Shown: positions 10,429 to 20,064 of the stretch, piece after piece | Numbering within the stretch: the first letter of the stretch is position 1 | Layout: every line of letters starts with the position of its first letter | NCBI GenBank assembly: GCA_900468625.1 | Contig: UBUL01000011.1 | Location: 62,001 to 126,000 of the forward strand | From: Hyphomicrobiales bacterium | GTDB taxonomy: Bacteria > Pseudomonadota > Alphaproteobacteria > Rhizobiales > Rhizobiaceae | DNA length: 64,000 bases | Direction of reading: 5' to 3' | The notes under the pieces: generated by a model | What the model was told of the DNA's origin: nothing | The model's input: only the letters and a program-made list of their open reading frames with translations | The model's database searches: none | Translations under genes and position numbers: made by a program

Positions 10429-11799
10429 ATGACAGGCACTCCCAAGATCACATTCATTGGAGCCGGCTCGACCGTCTTCATGAAGAATATCATCGGCGAC
10501 GTCTTGCAGCGCCCGGCACTTGCCGGTGCCAGGATCGCGCTGATGGACATCAATCCGCAGCGGCTGGAGGAGAGCGCCATCGTCGCCCGCAAGCTCGCTT
10601 CGACGCTCGGCGCTCCGGCGACGGTCGAGACCTTTACGGACCAGCGCAAGGCATTGGATGGCGCCCACTTCGTCGTCGTTGCTTTTCAGATCGGCGGCTA
10701 CGAGCCGTGCACCGTCACCGATTTCGAGGTGCCGAAGAAATACGGCCTGCGCCAGACGATTGCCGACACGCTCGGCGTCGGCGGCATCATGCGCGGCCTG
10801 CGCACGGTTCCGCATCTGTGGAAGATCTGCGAGGACATGCTCGCCGTCTGCCCGAATGCGATCATGCTGCAATATGTCAACCCGATGGCAATCAATACCT
10901 GGGCGATCGGCGAGAAGTACCCCACGATCAAGCAGGTGGGGCTCTGCCATTCCGTGCAGGGCACGGCCATGGAACTGGCGCATGATCTCGACATTCCCTA
11001 CGACGAGATCCGCTATCGCTCCGCCGGCATCAACCACATGGCCTTCTACCTCGAATTCGAGCATCGCCAGGCTGACGGCTCCTACCGCAACCTCTATCCG
11101 GATCTCGTCCGCGCCTATCGTGAAGGGCGCGCACCGAAGCCCGGCTGGAACCCGCGCTGCCCGAACAAGGTGCGCTACGAGATGCTGACCCGGCTCGGCT
11201 ATTTCGTCACCGAAAGCTCCGAGCATTTCGCCGAATATACGCCCTACTTCATCAAGGAAGGCCGCGAGGACCTGATCGAAAAGTTCGGCATTCCGCTCGA
11301 CGAATATCCGAAGCGCTGCATCGAACAGGTGGCGCGCTGGAAGAGCCAGGCGGAGGAATATCGCACGGCGGAAAAGATCGAAGTCAAGCAATCGAAGGAA
11401 TATGCCTCCTCGATCATCAATTCGGTCTGGACCGGCGAACCCTCGGTGATCTACGGCAACGTCCGCAACAATGGCTGCATCACCTCGCTTCCGTTCAATT
11501 GCGCAGCCGAAGTCGCCTGCCTCGTCGATGCCTCCGGCATCCAGCCGACCTATGTCGGCGATCTGCCGCCGCAGCTGACGGCCTTGATCCGCACCAACAT
11601 CAACGTGCAGGAACTGACGGTGAAGGCTTTGATGACCGAGAACCGCGAGCACATCTATCACGCCGCGATGATGGATCCGCACACGGCAGCCGAACTCGAT
11701 CTCGATCAGATCTGGTCGCTGGTCGATGAATTGCTGGCGGCCCACGGCGATTGGCTGCCGGAATGGGCGCGCGGCAATCGCAAGGTTCAGGCCGCCTGA
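10429..11799 (+). CDS. agaL2: Family 4 alpha-galactosidase, MelA type
   Basis: Second GH4 alpha-galactosidase of the locus, 456 residues. It shows the NAD motif TFIGAGSTVFMKN near the N-terminus, TDQRKALDGAHFV, the diagnostic ADTLGVGGIMRGLRT, YVNPMAINTW, the metal ligands C173-H174 in GLCHSVQG, and H203 in GINHMAF. It is closer to E. coli MelA in motif content than agaL1 is. It begins 18 bases after agpD with AGGAG upstream, so it belongs to the same transcript, and a GC-rich hairpin follows at 11829-11857. Together the two enzymes should release galactose from melibiose and raffinose-family sugars inside the cell. Confidence 0.88.
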   Translation: MTGTPKITFIGAGSTVFMKNIIGDVLQRPALAGARIALMDINPQRLEESAIVARKLASTLGAPATVETFTDQRKALDGAHFVVVAFQIGGYEPCTVTDFEVPKKYGLRQTIADTLGVGGIMRGLRTVPHLWKICEDMLAVCPNAIMLQYVNPMAINTWAIGEKYPTIKQVGLCHSVQGTAMELAHDLDIPYDEIRYRSAGINHMAFYLEFEHRQADGSYRNLYPDLVRAYREGRAPKPGWNPRCPNKVRYEMLTRLGYFVTESSEHFAEYTPYFIKEGREDLIEKFGIPLDEYPKRCIEQVARWKSQAEEYRTAEKIEVKQSKEYASSIINSVWTGEPSVIYGNVRNNGCITSLPFNCAAEVACLVDASGIQPTYVGDLPPQLTALIRTNINVQELTVKALMTENREHIYHAAMMDPHTAAELDLDQIWSLVDELLAAHGDWLPEWARGNRKVQAA

Positions 11800-11828
11800 A
11801 GCCAACTCTCTCCCGGCTTGCGGCCCAA

Positions 11829-11857
11829 AAGGCCTCGCGGCGCTGCCGCGGGGCCTT
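11829..11857 (+). terminator. GC-rich hairpin after agaL2
   Basis: A 13-bp stem (AAGGCCTCGCGGC with GCCGCGGGGCCTT, one G-U pair) closes a 3-base loop 30 bases after the agaL2 stop. The following bases, ACGTCTTT, are only weakly T-rich, so termination may be partial and the next gene may receive read-through. Confidence 0.55.
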
Positions 11858-11980
11858 ACGTCTTTGCCGCAGCGGAGAAAATGAAAATCCAAAACGCGGG
11901 CGAATATCGCCTCGATAACCCATGGCAAAGCACATTCGCCTGGGTTAGAAAACACACGCAGTTTGGAGGAGACGAACGAT

Positions 11981-13165
11981 ATGGCGAGCTCAGATACATT
12001 CACCACAGGAAACTTTGTCGGCCGCATCTGGCGCCCCGATGTGGAAGGCCCTGCTCTCGTCACCGTTCGCGATGGCACGCTATACGATATCACCTCGAAG
12101 GACGCGCCGACCATGCGCGACCTGCTGGAGAAGGACGATCCGGTCGGCTTCGTCCATGCGCAGAAAGGCGAAGCCATCGCCAAGCTTGACGATCTGCTCG
12201 CCACCAAGGCCGATCGCTCGGCCATCCACCTTCTTGCACCCATCGATCTGCAGGCGATCAAGGCCTGCGGCGTCACCTTTGCCCGTTCGATGCTGGAGCG
12301 CGTCATCGAAGAGCGCGCCGCCGGCAATCCGGATCTTGCCGAAGCGATCCGCGGCAAGGTAACAGCACTGATCGGCGACAGCCTGCGCAACTTGAAGGCC
12401 GGCTCGCCTGAGGCAGCCAAGGTCAAGGCAGCGCTGATCGAAGAAGGCGTCTGGTCGCAATATCTCGAAGTCGGTATCGGGCCGGATGCGGAAGTCTTTT
12501 CCAAATCGCAGGTCATGTCTTCGGTCGGACCGGGCGCGGATGTCGGCCTGCATCCGATCTCCAAGTGGAACAATCCCGAACCGGAAATCGTGCTTGCCGT
12601 CGATAGCCAGGGCCGTGTGAAGGGCGCCACCCTCGGCAACGACGTCAACCTGCGCGATGTCGAAGGGCGTTCCGCACTGCTGCTCGGCAAGGCCAAGGAC
12701 AACAACGCCTCCTGCTCGATTGGCCCTTTCATTCGCCTGTTCGACGAAACCTACGATCTGGATGACGTGCGCAATGCCGATCTCGACCTCAAGGTCGAAG
12801 GCGAGGATGGCTATGTGCTGCACGGGCGCTCATCGATGAAGGAAATCAGCCGCGATCCGCTCGACCTCGTCTCGCAGACCGTCGGCCGCCATCATCAGTA
12901 TCCCGACGGCCTCGTGCTGTTCATGGGAACGCTGTTTGCCCCCGTCGAAGATCGCGACACGCCCGGCCAGGGCTTTACCCACAAGGTCGGCGACATCGTC
13001 ACCATCTCCAATGAAAAGCTGGGATCGCTGAAGAACCGCGTGCTGCTATCGACCGAGTGCCCACCCTGGACCTTCGGCGCCTCGCATCTGATGCGCAACC
13101 TCGCGCGACGCGGATTGTTGGTGCAATCGGAGGGGCCTTCTCCGCGGAACACGGCATTGGCGTAA
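11981..13165 (+). CDS. Fumarylacetoacetate hydrolase family protein
   Basis: Enzyme with the FAH fold, 394 residues, substrate unknown. The C-terminal catalytic domain (about 170-390) contains the usual FAH elements: SSVGPGADVGLHPISKWNNPEPEIVLAVDS with acidic metal ligands, GNDVNLRDVEGRSALLLGKAKDNNASCSIGPF, and ends in ASHLMRNLARRG. The first 160 residues form a separate N-terminal domain as in long FAH members often found beside sugar-acid pathways. It starts at ATG 11981 behind GGAGGAG and lies 181 bases after agaL2 on the same strand, so a role in a later step of galactose or galactonate breakdown is possible, but this rests only on position. Confidence 0.8.
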   Translation: MASSDTFTTGNFVGRIWRPDVEGPALVTVRDGTLYDITSKDAPTMRDLLEKDDPVGFVHAQKGEAIAKLDDLLATKADRSAIHLLAPIDLQAIKACGVTFARSMLERVIEERAAGNPDLAEAIRGKVTALIGDSLRNLKAGSPEAAKVKAALIEEGVWSQYLEVGIGPDAEVFSKSQVMSSVGPGADVGLHPISKWNNPEPEIVLAVDSQGRVKGATLGNDVNLRDVEGRSALLLGKAKDNNASCSIGPFIRLFDETYDLDDVRNADLDLKVEGEDGYVLHGRSSMKEISRDPLDLVSQTVGRHHQYPDGLVLFMGTLFAPVEDRDTPGQGFTHKVGDIVTISNEKLGSLKNRVLLSTECPPWTFGASHLMRNLARRGLLVQSEGPSPRNTALA

Positions 13166-13216
13166 CGCGCGCAGCATCCTTGATTGAGACGGCAAGGCCC
13201 AAACCGGTTTCCTGGG

Positions 13217-15946
13217 TCAAGCGCCCGGTCGATTCCACGAAGCCTCGAACTCCACTGCGGGAACAGGTCGTCCGAAATAATATCCTTGGATGCTGTCGCA
13301 ATTATTCTCGCGCAAGAACTCAAGCTGCTCGAGCGTTTCCACGCCCTCGGCCACAACATCCAGCTTCAGCTTTTGCCCTAGTGAAACAATGGCGGCCGTA
13401 ACGGAACAGCCGCTCTCATTGTCCGACAGATCGGCGATAAAGGATTTATCGATTTTCAACCGGGAAACCGGAAAGTTTTTTAGGGCACTGAGGTTCGAGT
13501 ATCCCGTGCCAAAATCATCAATCGCCAAGCTTACTCCCAGCGATCGCAAATGTTCCATCGTCCGGACTGCCCGTGGAACGTCACGCATGATCAGGCCTTC
13601 GGTCAGCTCTAGTTCCAGATATTCCGGCTCCAGTCCGCTTGCCTGCAAAGCACTGGCGACGCACGCAACGAGATCATTCTCATGAAACTGTCGGGCGGAG
13701 ACGTTGACGCAAACGACGATCTTCGGATAGCCGGCATCCTGCCAGGCCTTGTTCTGCCGGCAGGCCTCTCGCAACACCCAATCACCGATCGGTCCGATGA
13801 GGCCGCTTTCTTCCGCTAAAGGGATGAAACGTGCCGCAGGTACGGATCCGAGTTGTGGATGACGCCAGCGGATCAGAGCTTCAGCGGCAAAAACCGTATT
13901 TGTCGACAGTTTCACCTGCGGTTGATAGACAAGCGAGAATTCAGATCGCTCAACCGCAATCTTCAAGGTTTCAAGCAATAAAAAGCGCTCTTGCACCTCT
14001 ACGCTAAAATCCGGTTTATAGAGTTTGAAGCGGTCACGGCCGCTTTCCTTGGCTTGATACATCGCAGCATCTGCATTTGCTATCAAAGTATCGGCATTGG
14101 TTCCGTCATTCGGATAATTGGCAATCCCTATACTGCATGCAATCCTGTAGTCGTATCCATTTATTTCAATGGATTGAGCCAATGCGTTTTGAATGATACG
14201 CACTTTTTCCAGGATCGCAGCCGTATCTGCACACTGCTGAGTGAAGACGACGACAAATTCATCTCCGCCAAGGCGGACGACCATATCAGCGGGTCCAACA
14301 ACTTTCTGCATCCTGGCGGCGGCAGCTTTGAGGAGTTCGTCACCGGCATTGTGACCGAGGCTGTCATTGACGACCTTGAAATTGTCAAGGTCGATAAATA
14401 CCACCGACACGCGATGACCCAACCGCTCGGCTTCGAGGAGCGCGGCGGGCAAACGCTCCTGCAATAGGGTACGGTTGGGCAGTCCGGTTAAACTGTCATG
14501 ATGCGCCATGAAGCTGATACGCTCTTCAGCCAGTTTGCGCTGCATGGCAATGTCGGCAAGCCGGCCGACTGTCCTAACGAGATCCAGCTCGCTCCTGGTG
14601 GGTTCGCGCGGAGCCTCCGAATAGAGCGCAAACGTCCCCAGTGCATTTTCTTGATGGGACAGGATCGGCATGGACCAGCATGAGCGAAGTCCGTACGCCA
14701 GAGGCAGATGGCGGCACTCGTCCCATAGCGGATCGTGCGCGATATCCGCAACGACCACCGCTTCGCGACGATAAACGGCAGTTCCACACGATCCCGCCTT
14801 CTCGCCGACGGGAACGCAGTCCAGGTGTTTCGCGAAAGCGGCGGGCAAGCTTGGTGCAGCGACGCATCTCAGGTGGCTGTTCGTGTCGTCAACCAGCATG
14901 ACGGAACAGAATATCCCCTGTGATAGGCTTTCCACCAAACGGGCTATATCTTCAAGCACGCGTTCCAAGGGTGCGCCGGTCGCGATCATTTCCAGCACTT
15001 GTGCTTGTCCATCGCGCAGAAGGTCTGCGAACTTGCGGTCGGTGATATCCCTGGAGATTCCGACAAGCCCAAAGACTTCATTCCTATCATTGCGCAACGG
15101 GACCTTCGTCGTCAGCAGCCACTTCGGTGCGCCAGATTTACCGATGCGCAGCTCTTCAAGATCGAACAACGGCTTCCCGGAACGCATGATTTCGAGTTCC
15201 TGTGCTCGAAACGCGCTGGCCATTTCGGGTGGATGCAGATCGAAATCCGTCCGACCAAGAAGATCCGAGGTGCTTTGCACGCCGAAGCGCGCGGAAAATG
15301 CGCTGTTAACGACAACGAACCGGCTCTCGGTGTCTTTGGCCCAGAAATAATCCGGCACCCAATCGATCATCGTTTGGAGTGAAATTTCCTGGCTGCCGAT
15401 TACCCGTGTGGCTTTTAGCTCGGTAATGTCTTCGTGAGTGGCAACCCAACCATCGTCGGCTAGGCGCTGATGACAGATTTGAATACTGCGGCCGTCATTA
15501 AGCTTGACTATTCGTACAGATGGCTTAGTGGCCGAATTAGCTGTTTCGTTGACGATCATGTAATGCTCGGCATCCACATGGGACGTCCCAGCGGCAACAC
15601 GTCTGGTATTGATTTCGCTCAATGTTACCCCGGGGAGGATCTGCTCGGGATCGAGGCGATAGATTTCGGCATAACGCCTGTTGCAGAATGTGAGCCTTTT
15701 CTCCGCATTGAAAACACAAATTCCTTGCGGCATGTTACCGATTGCGATGTCTTGCGCAGCTATTGTCTTTAATTGATCGAAGGACGGTGCGAATTTTTCT
15801 GGATGCTGTCCGCCAGATAACGCGAACAGTCGATTGATAGCGTCGTGGTAAATATCCGCCCGCTCGTTGTCGTCTTTAAAGTGTGCTGCCGCAGCTATCC
15901 TTGTCATTCTTGACTTTTCACACCCCGCAGGGATCCCAGATATCAT
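13217..15946 (-). CDS. PAS-PAS-GAF-GGDEF-EAL cyclic-di-GMP turnover protein
   Basis: Large cytoplasmic signalling protein (909 residues) predicted both to make and to break cyclic di-GMP. Order: PAS about 60-170 (MPQGICVFNAEKRLTFCNRRYAEIY), PAS about 185-305 (WVPDYFWAKDTESRFVVVNSAF), GAF about 310-465, GGDEF about 475-635 with intact RLGGDEFVVV, and EAL about 650-900. The EAL domain has EALIRW, ELTEG, DDFGTGYSNLS and AEGVET all present. Both output domains keep their catalytic motifs. There is no transmembrane segment, so sensing is internal. The start is uncertain: ATG 15946 and ATG 15907 are both in frame and neither has a good ribosome-binding site. It is co-directional with and 169 bases from a second GGDEF-EAL gene, and converges on the FAH gene. 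Confidence 0.88.
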   Translation of the reverse strand: MISGIPAGCEKSRMTRIAAAAHFKDDNERADIYHDAINRLFALSGGQHPEKFAPSFDQLKTIAAQDIAIGNMPQGICVFNAEKRLTFCNRRYAEIYRLDPEQILPGVTLSEINTRRVAAGTSHVDAEHYMIVNETANSATKPSVRIVKLNDGRSIQICHQRLADDGWVATHEDITELKATRVIGSQEISLQTMIDWVPDYFWAKDTESRFVVVNSAFSARFGVQSTSDLLGRTDFDLHPPEMASAFRAQELEIMRSGKPLFDLEELRIGKSGAPKWLLTTKVPLRNDRNEVFGLVGISRDITDRKFADLLRDGQAQVLEMIATGAPLERVLEDIARLVESLSQGIFCSVMLVDDTNSHLRCVAAPSLPAAFAKHLDCVPVGEKAGSCGTAVYRREAVVVADIAHDPLWDECRHLPLAYGLRSCWSMPILSHQENALGTFALYSEAPREPTRSELDLVRTVGRLADIAMQRKLAEERISFMAHHDSLTGLPNRTLLQERLPAALLEAERLGHRVSVVFIDLDNFKVVNDSLGHNAGDELLKAAAARMQKVVGPADMVVRLGGDEFVVVFTQQCADTAAILEKVRIIQNALAQSIEINGYDYRIACSIGIANYPNDGTNADTLIANADAAMYQAKESGRDRFKLYKPDFSVEVQERFLLLETLKIAVERSEFSLVYQPQVKLSTNTVFAAEALIRWRHPQLGSVPAARFIPLAEESGLIGPIGDWVLREACRQNKAWQDAGYPKIVVCVNVSARQFHENDLVACVASALQASGLEPEYLELELTEGLIMRDVPRAVRTMEHLRSLGVSLAIDDFGTGYSNLSALKNFPVSRLKIDKSFIADLSDNESGCSVTAAIVSLGQKLKLDVVAEGVETLEQLEFLRENNCDSIQGYYFGRPVPAVEFEASWNRPGA

Positions 15947-16115
15947 CGCTATTCAGTCAGGCGGAGGATGCATATTCCGTCTTAATTTGCCGTGAATCCT
16001 CCGCTGGCATAGCGTTGTTTAAAATAAACAATACTGATCTATGCCGTTTAAGTTCGCAGCAGCGATAATCCAGATATTCACTCCGGAGGGCAGCGCCTCC
16101 TATCGGGAGAGACGA

Positions 16116-18254
16116 TCACAATGACTGCGGAAGCCCCCGTTTCGATTGTTCCTTGCGCCACTGCGACAATGGATCACCGTCACGTTTCGATCGAACCTGA
16201 TCCATTTCCGGCACCTCCCGGCCGACATATCTGGCATAGACGGAAATCGGCTGCGGTCGCCCGACCAGATAGCCCTGCACCTGGTGACAACTTTCGCGGG
16301 TCAGGAACGCAAGCTGGTCTTCCGATTCGACGCCTTCGGCAATCACCGGCAAATCCAGGCCTCGCCCCAGGCCGATAACCGCACGAATGATCGCGGCGGA
16401 TTGTGATTGCCCGGCCTGGCGTATGAAGGACTGATCGATCTTGATCTTATCGAAAGGGAAGGATTGCAGGTAGGACAGAGAGGAATAGCCGGTCCCGAAA
16501 TCATCCATGGCAATTCGCACGCCAAGCCCCTTGAGACGCCCGAGTGTCGCGATTGCTCGCTCGAAATCGTCAATCAATACGCCTTCGGTGATTTCGAGCT
16601 CCAACCGATCAGGCGAGAGACCGGTATCGACAAGAACGGATCGCACGAGATTGGAAAGATCACCGTGCTTGAACTGCACGGGCGAGAGATTGACGGCGAT
16701 CTGCAGCTCGTTCGGCCAGGAGGCCGCTTCCTTGCAGGCCGCACGAAGCACCCATTCCCCGAGTTCGATGATCAGGCTGCTCTCTTCGGCAATCGGAATG
16801 AAGATAGAAGGCGGAACATTGCCGCGGGTCGGATGGTGCCACCGCAGCAGGGCTTCAAAACCCATTATGTCTCCGCCGATGTCGGCTTGCGGCTGATAAA
16901 CGACGGCAAGCTGTTGCAGCGAGAGAGCGGCGTGGAGGTCGCGCTGCAACGACCGCTTTTCGCGCAGCCATTGGTCCATCTGCGGCTCGAAAAACCGGAT
17001 TGTCCCCCGACCTTCGGCTTTGGCACGATAAAGCGCAGCGTCGGCATTGCTCATCAGAACCCCCGCGCTGCCACCGTCTGCCGGGAATACCGCCACGCCG
17101 ATGCTTACGCCGATCCGGACCCGGGTCCCATCGATATCGGCGTCCTCGCTTAGGGATGCAATAATGCGGTCCGCGAGGCTCGATGCGAATTTGACATCGA
17201 GTTCAGCCAGCACCATGAACTCGTCGCCGCCAAGCCGGGCAACGAATGCCTCGTCCGATATCGCGCGTAAACGGTCGGCTATAGTACACAAGAGAAGGTC
17301 GCCGGCATTATGGCCGAAGAGGTCATTGACCTCTTTGAAACGGTCCAGATCAAGGCACAACACCGCGAACGGAAAGTCCTGTTCCCTGTTTTTTTTAATC
17401 AGGACATCGAGTTCTTTCTTCAACGCCGCCCGGTTGGGCAGATCGGTCAACGGATCATGCAAGGCCAAATGGGTTATTTGCCTCTCGGCATCTCTGTGCT
17501 CAGTCACATCCTCGTGGGTGGATACCCATCCGCCATCGGCCGTACGCTCATGATGCACACGGATGACCTTTCCGGACATGAGTTCGGCCGACCAGTTTTG
17601 CGGAGAAGGGCTCGAATTGACCGCGTCACACCAATCCAAATATTCCTGATGGGAGATGGGTGGGCAGGCACCCGCCGCATACCGCAACTCGGCGATCTCT
17701 TCCAATCTCATGCCCGGTATTATTGCTTCCGGCTCAATGCCATAGACTTCAGCATAACGGCGGTTGGAAAGAACCAGGCGCCGATCCGCATCGAAGAAAC
17801 AAACCCCCTGCCCCATTTTTTCCAGTGTGGTGGCGAACTGCATGTTGACGAGCTTGAACTGCCTTTGTGCCGTCTGCAGTTCGAGTTGCGTTCGCAGGCG
17901 CGCGAACAATTCCTCATTTATGACAGGTTTGACAATGCAATCCACAGCGCCGGCGGCTAATGCTTTGACACGGCTATCGATATCCGGCGACACGATTTCG
18001 ATCACCGGCAGATCTTGAAAAACTTCGTTCTCGCTGCGGCAGCGGAAAAATTCATCGGCAACCGCCGCATCGACAAGGATGATGGCTGGTTCGAGATATC
18101 GCCAATGCTCCGCCATCGTATGGAAATTCGAAAAACAAACGCATGACAAGCCGGCTTTTCTTATGTTGGTCGCCATGGCCAAAGTCTCGGAATCGCCCTC
18201 ACAGGCAACGAGTACCAGGATGTCTGGCGTAAACTTGACGTCAGAAGCGCTCAT
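16116..18254 (-). CDS. Response-regulator-like REC-PAS-GGDEF-EAL protein
   Basis: 712-residue cyclic-di-GMP protein. A receiver-like domain (about 10-130) has the likely phospho-acceptor Asp in AIILVDAAVADEF and the conserved Lys in DCIVKPV, but lacks the usual acidic pair near the N-terminus (VLVACEGDS). A PAS domain (about 140-260; MGQGVCFFDADRRLVLSNRRYAEVYG) is followed by GGDEF (RLGGDEFMVL, intact) and EAL (EALLRW, EITEG, DDFGTGYSSLS, AEGVES, intact). ATG 18254 is supported by GGAGAG five bases upstream. The PAS region is similar to the first PAS of the neighbouring protein (both carry NRRYAE and a WV[A/S]THEDVTE-type end), which suggests the pair arose by duplication and reshuffling. Confidence 0.87.
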   Translation of the reverse strand: MSASDVKFTPDILVLVACEGDSETLAMATNIRKAGLSCVCFSNFHTMAEHWRYLEPAIILVDAAVADEFFRCRSENEVFQDLPVIEIVSPDIDSRVKALAAGAVDCIVKPVINEELFARLRTQLELQTAQRQFKLVNMQFATTLEKMGQGVCFFDADRRLVLSNRRYAEVYGIEPEAIIPGMRLEEIAELRYAAGACPPISHQEYLDWCDAVNSSPSPQNWSAELMSGKVIRVHHERTADGGWVSTHEDVTEHRDAERQITHLALHDPLTDLPNRAALKKELDVLIKKNREQDFPFAVLCLDLDRFKEVNDLFGHNAGDLLLCTIADRLRAISDEAFVARLGGDEFMVLAELDVKFASSLADRIIASLSEDADIDGTRVRIGVSIGVAVFPADGGSAGVLMSNADAALYRAKAEGRGTIRFFEPQMDQWLREKRSLQRDLHAALSLQQLAVVYQPQADIGGDIMGFEALLRWHHPTRGNVPPSIFIPIAEESSLIIELGEWVLRAACKEAASWPNELQIAVNLSPVQFKHGDLSNLVRSVLVDTGLSPDRLELEITEGVLIDDFERAIATLGRLKGLGVRIAMDDFGTGYSSLSYLQSFPFDKIKIDQSFIRQAGQSQSAAIIRAVIGLGRGLDLPVIAEGVESEDQLAFLTRESCHQVQGYLVGRPQPISVYARYVGREVPEMDQVRSKRDGDPLSQWRKEQSKRGLPQSL

Positions 18255-18419
18255 CGCAACTCTCCTCTTCGGTCGCCGCTCCTATCGACGAACCGACCTC
18301 CCAGTGCAAAACCCGCGGCAGTATTCAGCGGTAAAGCAATATCTCTCCATCGCCGAGGGACAGGATACAGTCTATAAATAAATATATCATTGAATACTTA
18401 ATTCGATATATCTAAAGCA

Positions 18420-18746
18420 TCATGGTGAATATTCCGCAACGATGGCTCGAACTCATCTGCATCCGGTAGCCGGCTCGACAAACCGTATTGTGATGCGCCT
18501 GAGGTCGGGATGGTATCTCGCAAGCAGCCACGTCTCCCAATGGCAGCGGCGTCCTTTGCCGGAAAGCCACCATGATGGCTTCCTCGTCCAGCGTCAGCAC
18601 CCTGCTTTTGGGAGACTTGGGACCCATCGGCGCATGGGGGCTTCAGGCATAGCGGCGGCGGGGGAGCGGATACTTTCTTGCGACGCTTGGAGTTCGGCTC
18701 GAAGACGCCGCGTCGTGCGGGCGCTCCCGTGAAGAACACTCCCCAT
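18420..18746 (-). pseudogene. Degenerate IS481-family transposase remnant
   Basis: The minus strand starts like a rhizobial IS481 transposase (ATG at 18746; LHGSARTTRRLRAELQASQE). The helix-turn-helix segment is then lost and the homology shifts frame to APMGPKSPKSRVLTLDEEA with AFRQRTPLPLGDV. It shifts again to GCLRDTIP and SRLP before ending. The DDE catalytic part is absent, so it cannot transpose. The wider gap 18255-19036 holds no other gene I can support. 18255-18419 is AT-rich and should contain the promoter of the REC-GGDEF-EAL gene, and 18747-19036 may be further IS debris. Confidence 0.7.
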
Positions 18747-19036
18747 AACGCATCCTCTTTCTGACGACTGAGGATCAATCGTGCACCATCGCACTCGGGG
18801 GCTGCACCTGGCTAAAATGATCATTAAGGTAGAAGTTGATCTCGGTTTGCGATGAAACGGAGTGTCCTCTTTCACCGGCCTCGAATGGGCATGTCATCGA
18901 AGAGCCAGATGTTGGCGCTCAGTGCGGTAGCATTTCTCTGACAACGCTGGAAACAGACGGGATCGGCGTCGGTGATTGGCTCTTGTCGATGCTTTCAGTT
19001 GATCAGGGACGCTGGAAGAACCGCCAGGCGGGCGGT

Positions 19037-19969
19037 CTAACTGTCCGTCCGTGACCGCTCTATGCCGGGGATGCGCAACATCGCCCCGGCTAGAAACTCG
19101 ACCAGCAGCCTGACACGCGTAATGTCGCTTCGTTCGGGCGCAATGAGCATGTTCAACGGCACGGCCGATGGCGCATAGTCAGGCAGGATCGCTTCGAGCC
19201 GGCCGTCCGCGAGAAGGTCGTCTACCAGCCAGATATGGGCGGGACCGACGCCGCGCCCCGCGGCAAAGGCTTCGCGCGCAGCGAGCCCATGATCGACGCG
19301 CAGACGGCCATCGAAAGGCACGACGTGCCGTGCACCTCCCGCCTGTTCGAGCGCGAGGAATTCGCTCCCGGCAACATTCGACATGCGGATGCCTTCATGG
19401 TCCTCGAGTTCCTCGGGCGTTTCCGGCCGGCCATGGCTTGCCAGATAGGCGGGAGAGGCGACGAGGACACGCCGGCTTTGGCCGATCGCCCGCAGCTTCA
19501 TGGAGCTGTCGGTAAGCGGACCAAGGCGCAGCGCAATGTCCACGCCTTCGCGGATGAGATCAATGCGCTCATCCGTCAGGCTGAGATCGACCGCGATGTC
19601 AGAGTGGCGATCTTGAAAGTCGAAGATCAACCCGCTGATGTGCCGGACGCCGAGGGCGGCCGTACAGGAGATACGAACCGTGCCGCTGGAAGCGCTCCGC
19701 GCGCTTCGCGCTTCATCTGCCGCCTGTTCCAACAGGCGCAGGATTTGAAGGGCGCTGGCATAATAACGGCTGCCTTCCTCGGTAAGCGTGACGCGGCGGG
19801 TCGTGCGGCTCAGCAGCGCCACGCCCAGGGCGTCCTCAAGCTCGCGCAGATGCCGCGTGACACTGGACTGGCCGATGTTCAGCTCGCGCGCCACAGCCGA
19901 CAGGTTCCCGCGTTCGGCGACACGGACGAAGGTGCGGATGCGTTCGAGCGTGATGTCCGATCTATCCAT
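19037..19969 (-). CDS. LysR-family transcriptional regulator
   Basis: 310-residue LysR regulator. The winged helix-turn-helix is at about 7-65 (TFVRVAERGNLSAVARELNIGQSSVTRHLRELEDALG) and a periplasmic-binding-like effector domain covers about 95-300. It is transcribed divergently from the quinone reductase gene at 20065 with 95 bases between the starts, the classic LysR-target layout, so it probably controls that gene. The inducer cannot be read from the sequence; related regulators next to NQO-type reductases respond to quinones or oxidants. Confidence 0.88.
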   Translation of the reverse strand: MDRSDITLERIRTFVRVAERGNLSAVARELNIGQSSVTRHLRELEDALGVALLSRTTRRVTLTEEGSRYYASALQILRLLEQAADEARSARSASSGTVRISCTAALGVRHISGLIFDFQDRHSDIAVDLSLTDERIDLIREGVDIALRLGPLTDSSMKLRAIGQSRRVLVASPAYLASHGRPETPEELEDHEGIRMSNVAGSEFLALEQAGGARHVVPFDGRLRVDHGLAAREAFAAGRGVGPAHIWLVDDLLADGRLEAILPDYAPSAVPLNMLIAPERSDITRVRLLVEFLAGAMLRIPGIERSRTDS

Positions 19970-20064
19970 TATTCGGCATTATCATATTCATTTCACCACT
20001 GTACCGCATTGGTAAAACATGGCCTAGCTTCAGGTGAGGTTTTCTCCAACAAGCAGGCGCCATT

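Noticed and set aside
18836..19054. Possible 72-residue plus-strand gene beside the IS remnant
   Set aside because: No ribosome-binding site or similarity, and it overlaps the end of the LysR gene.
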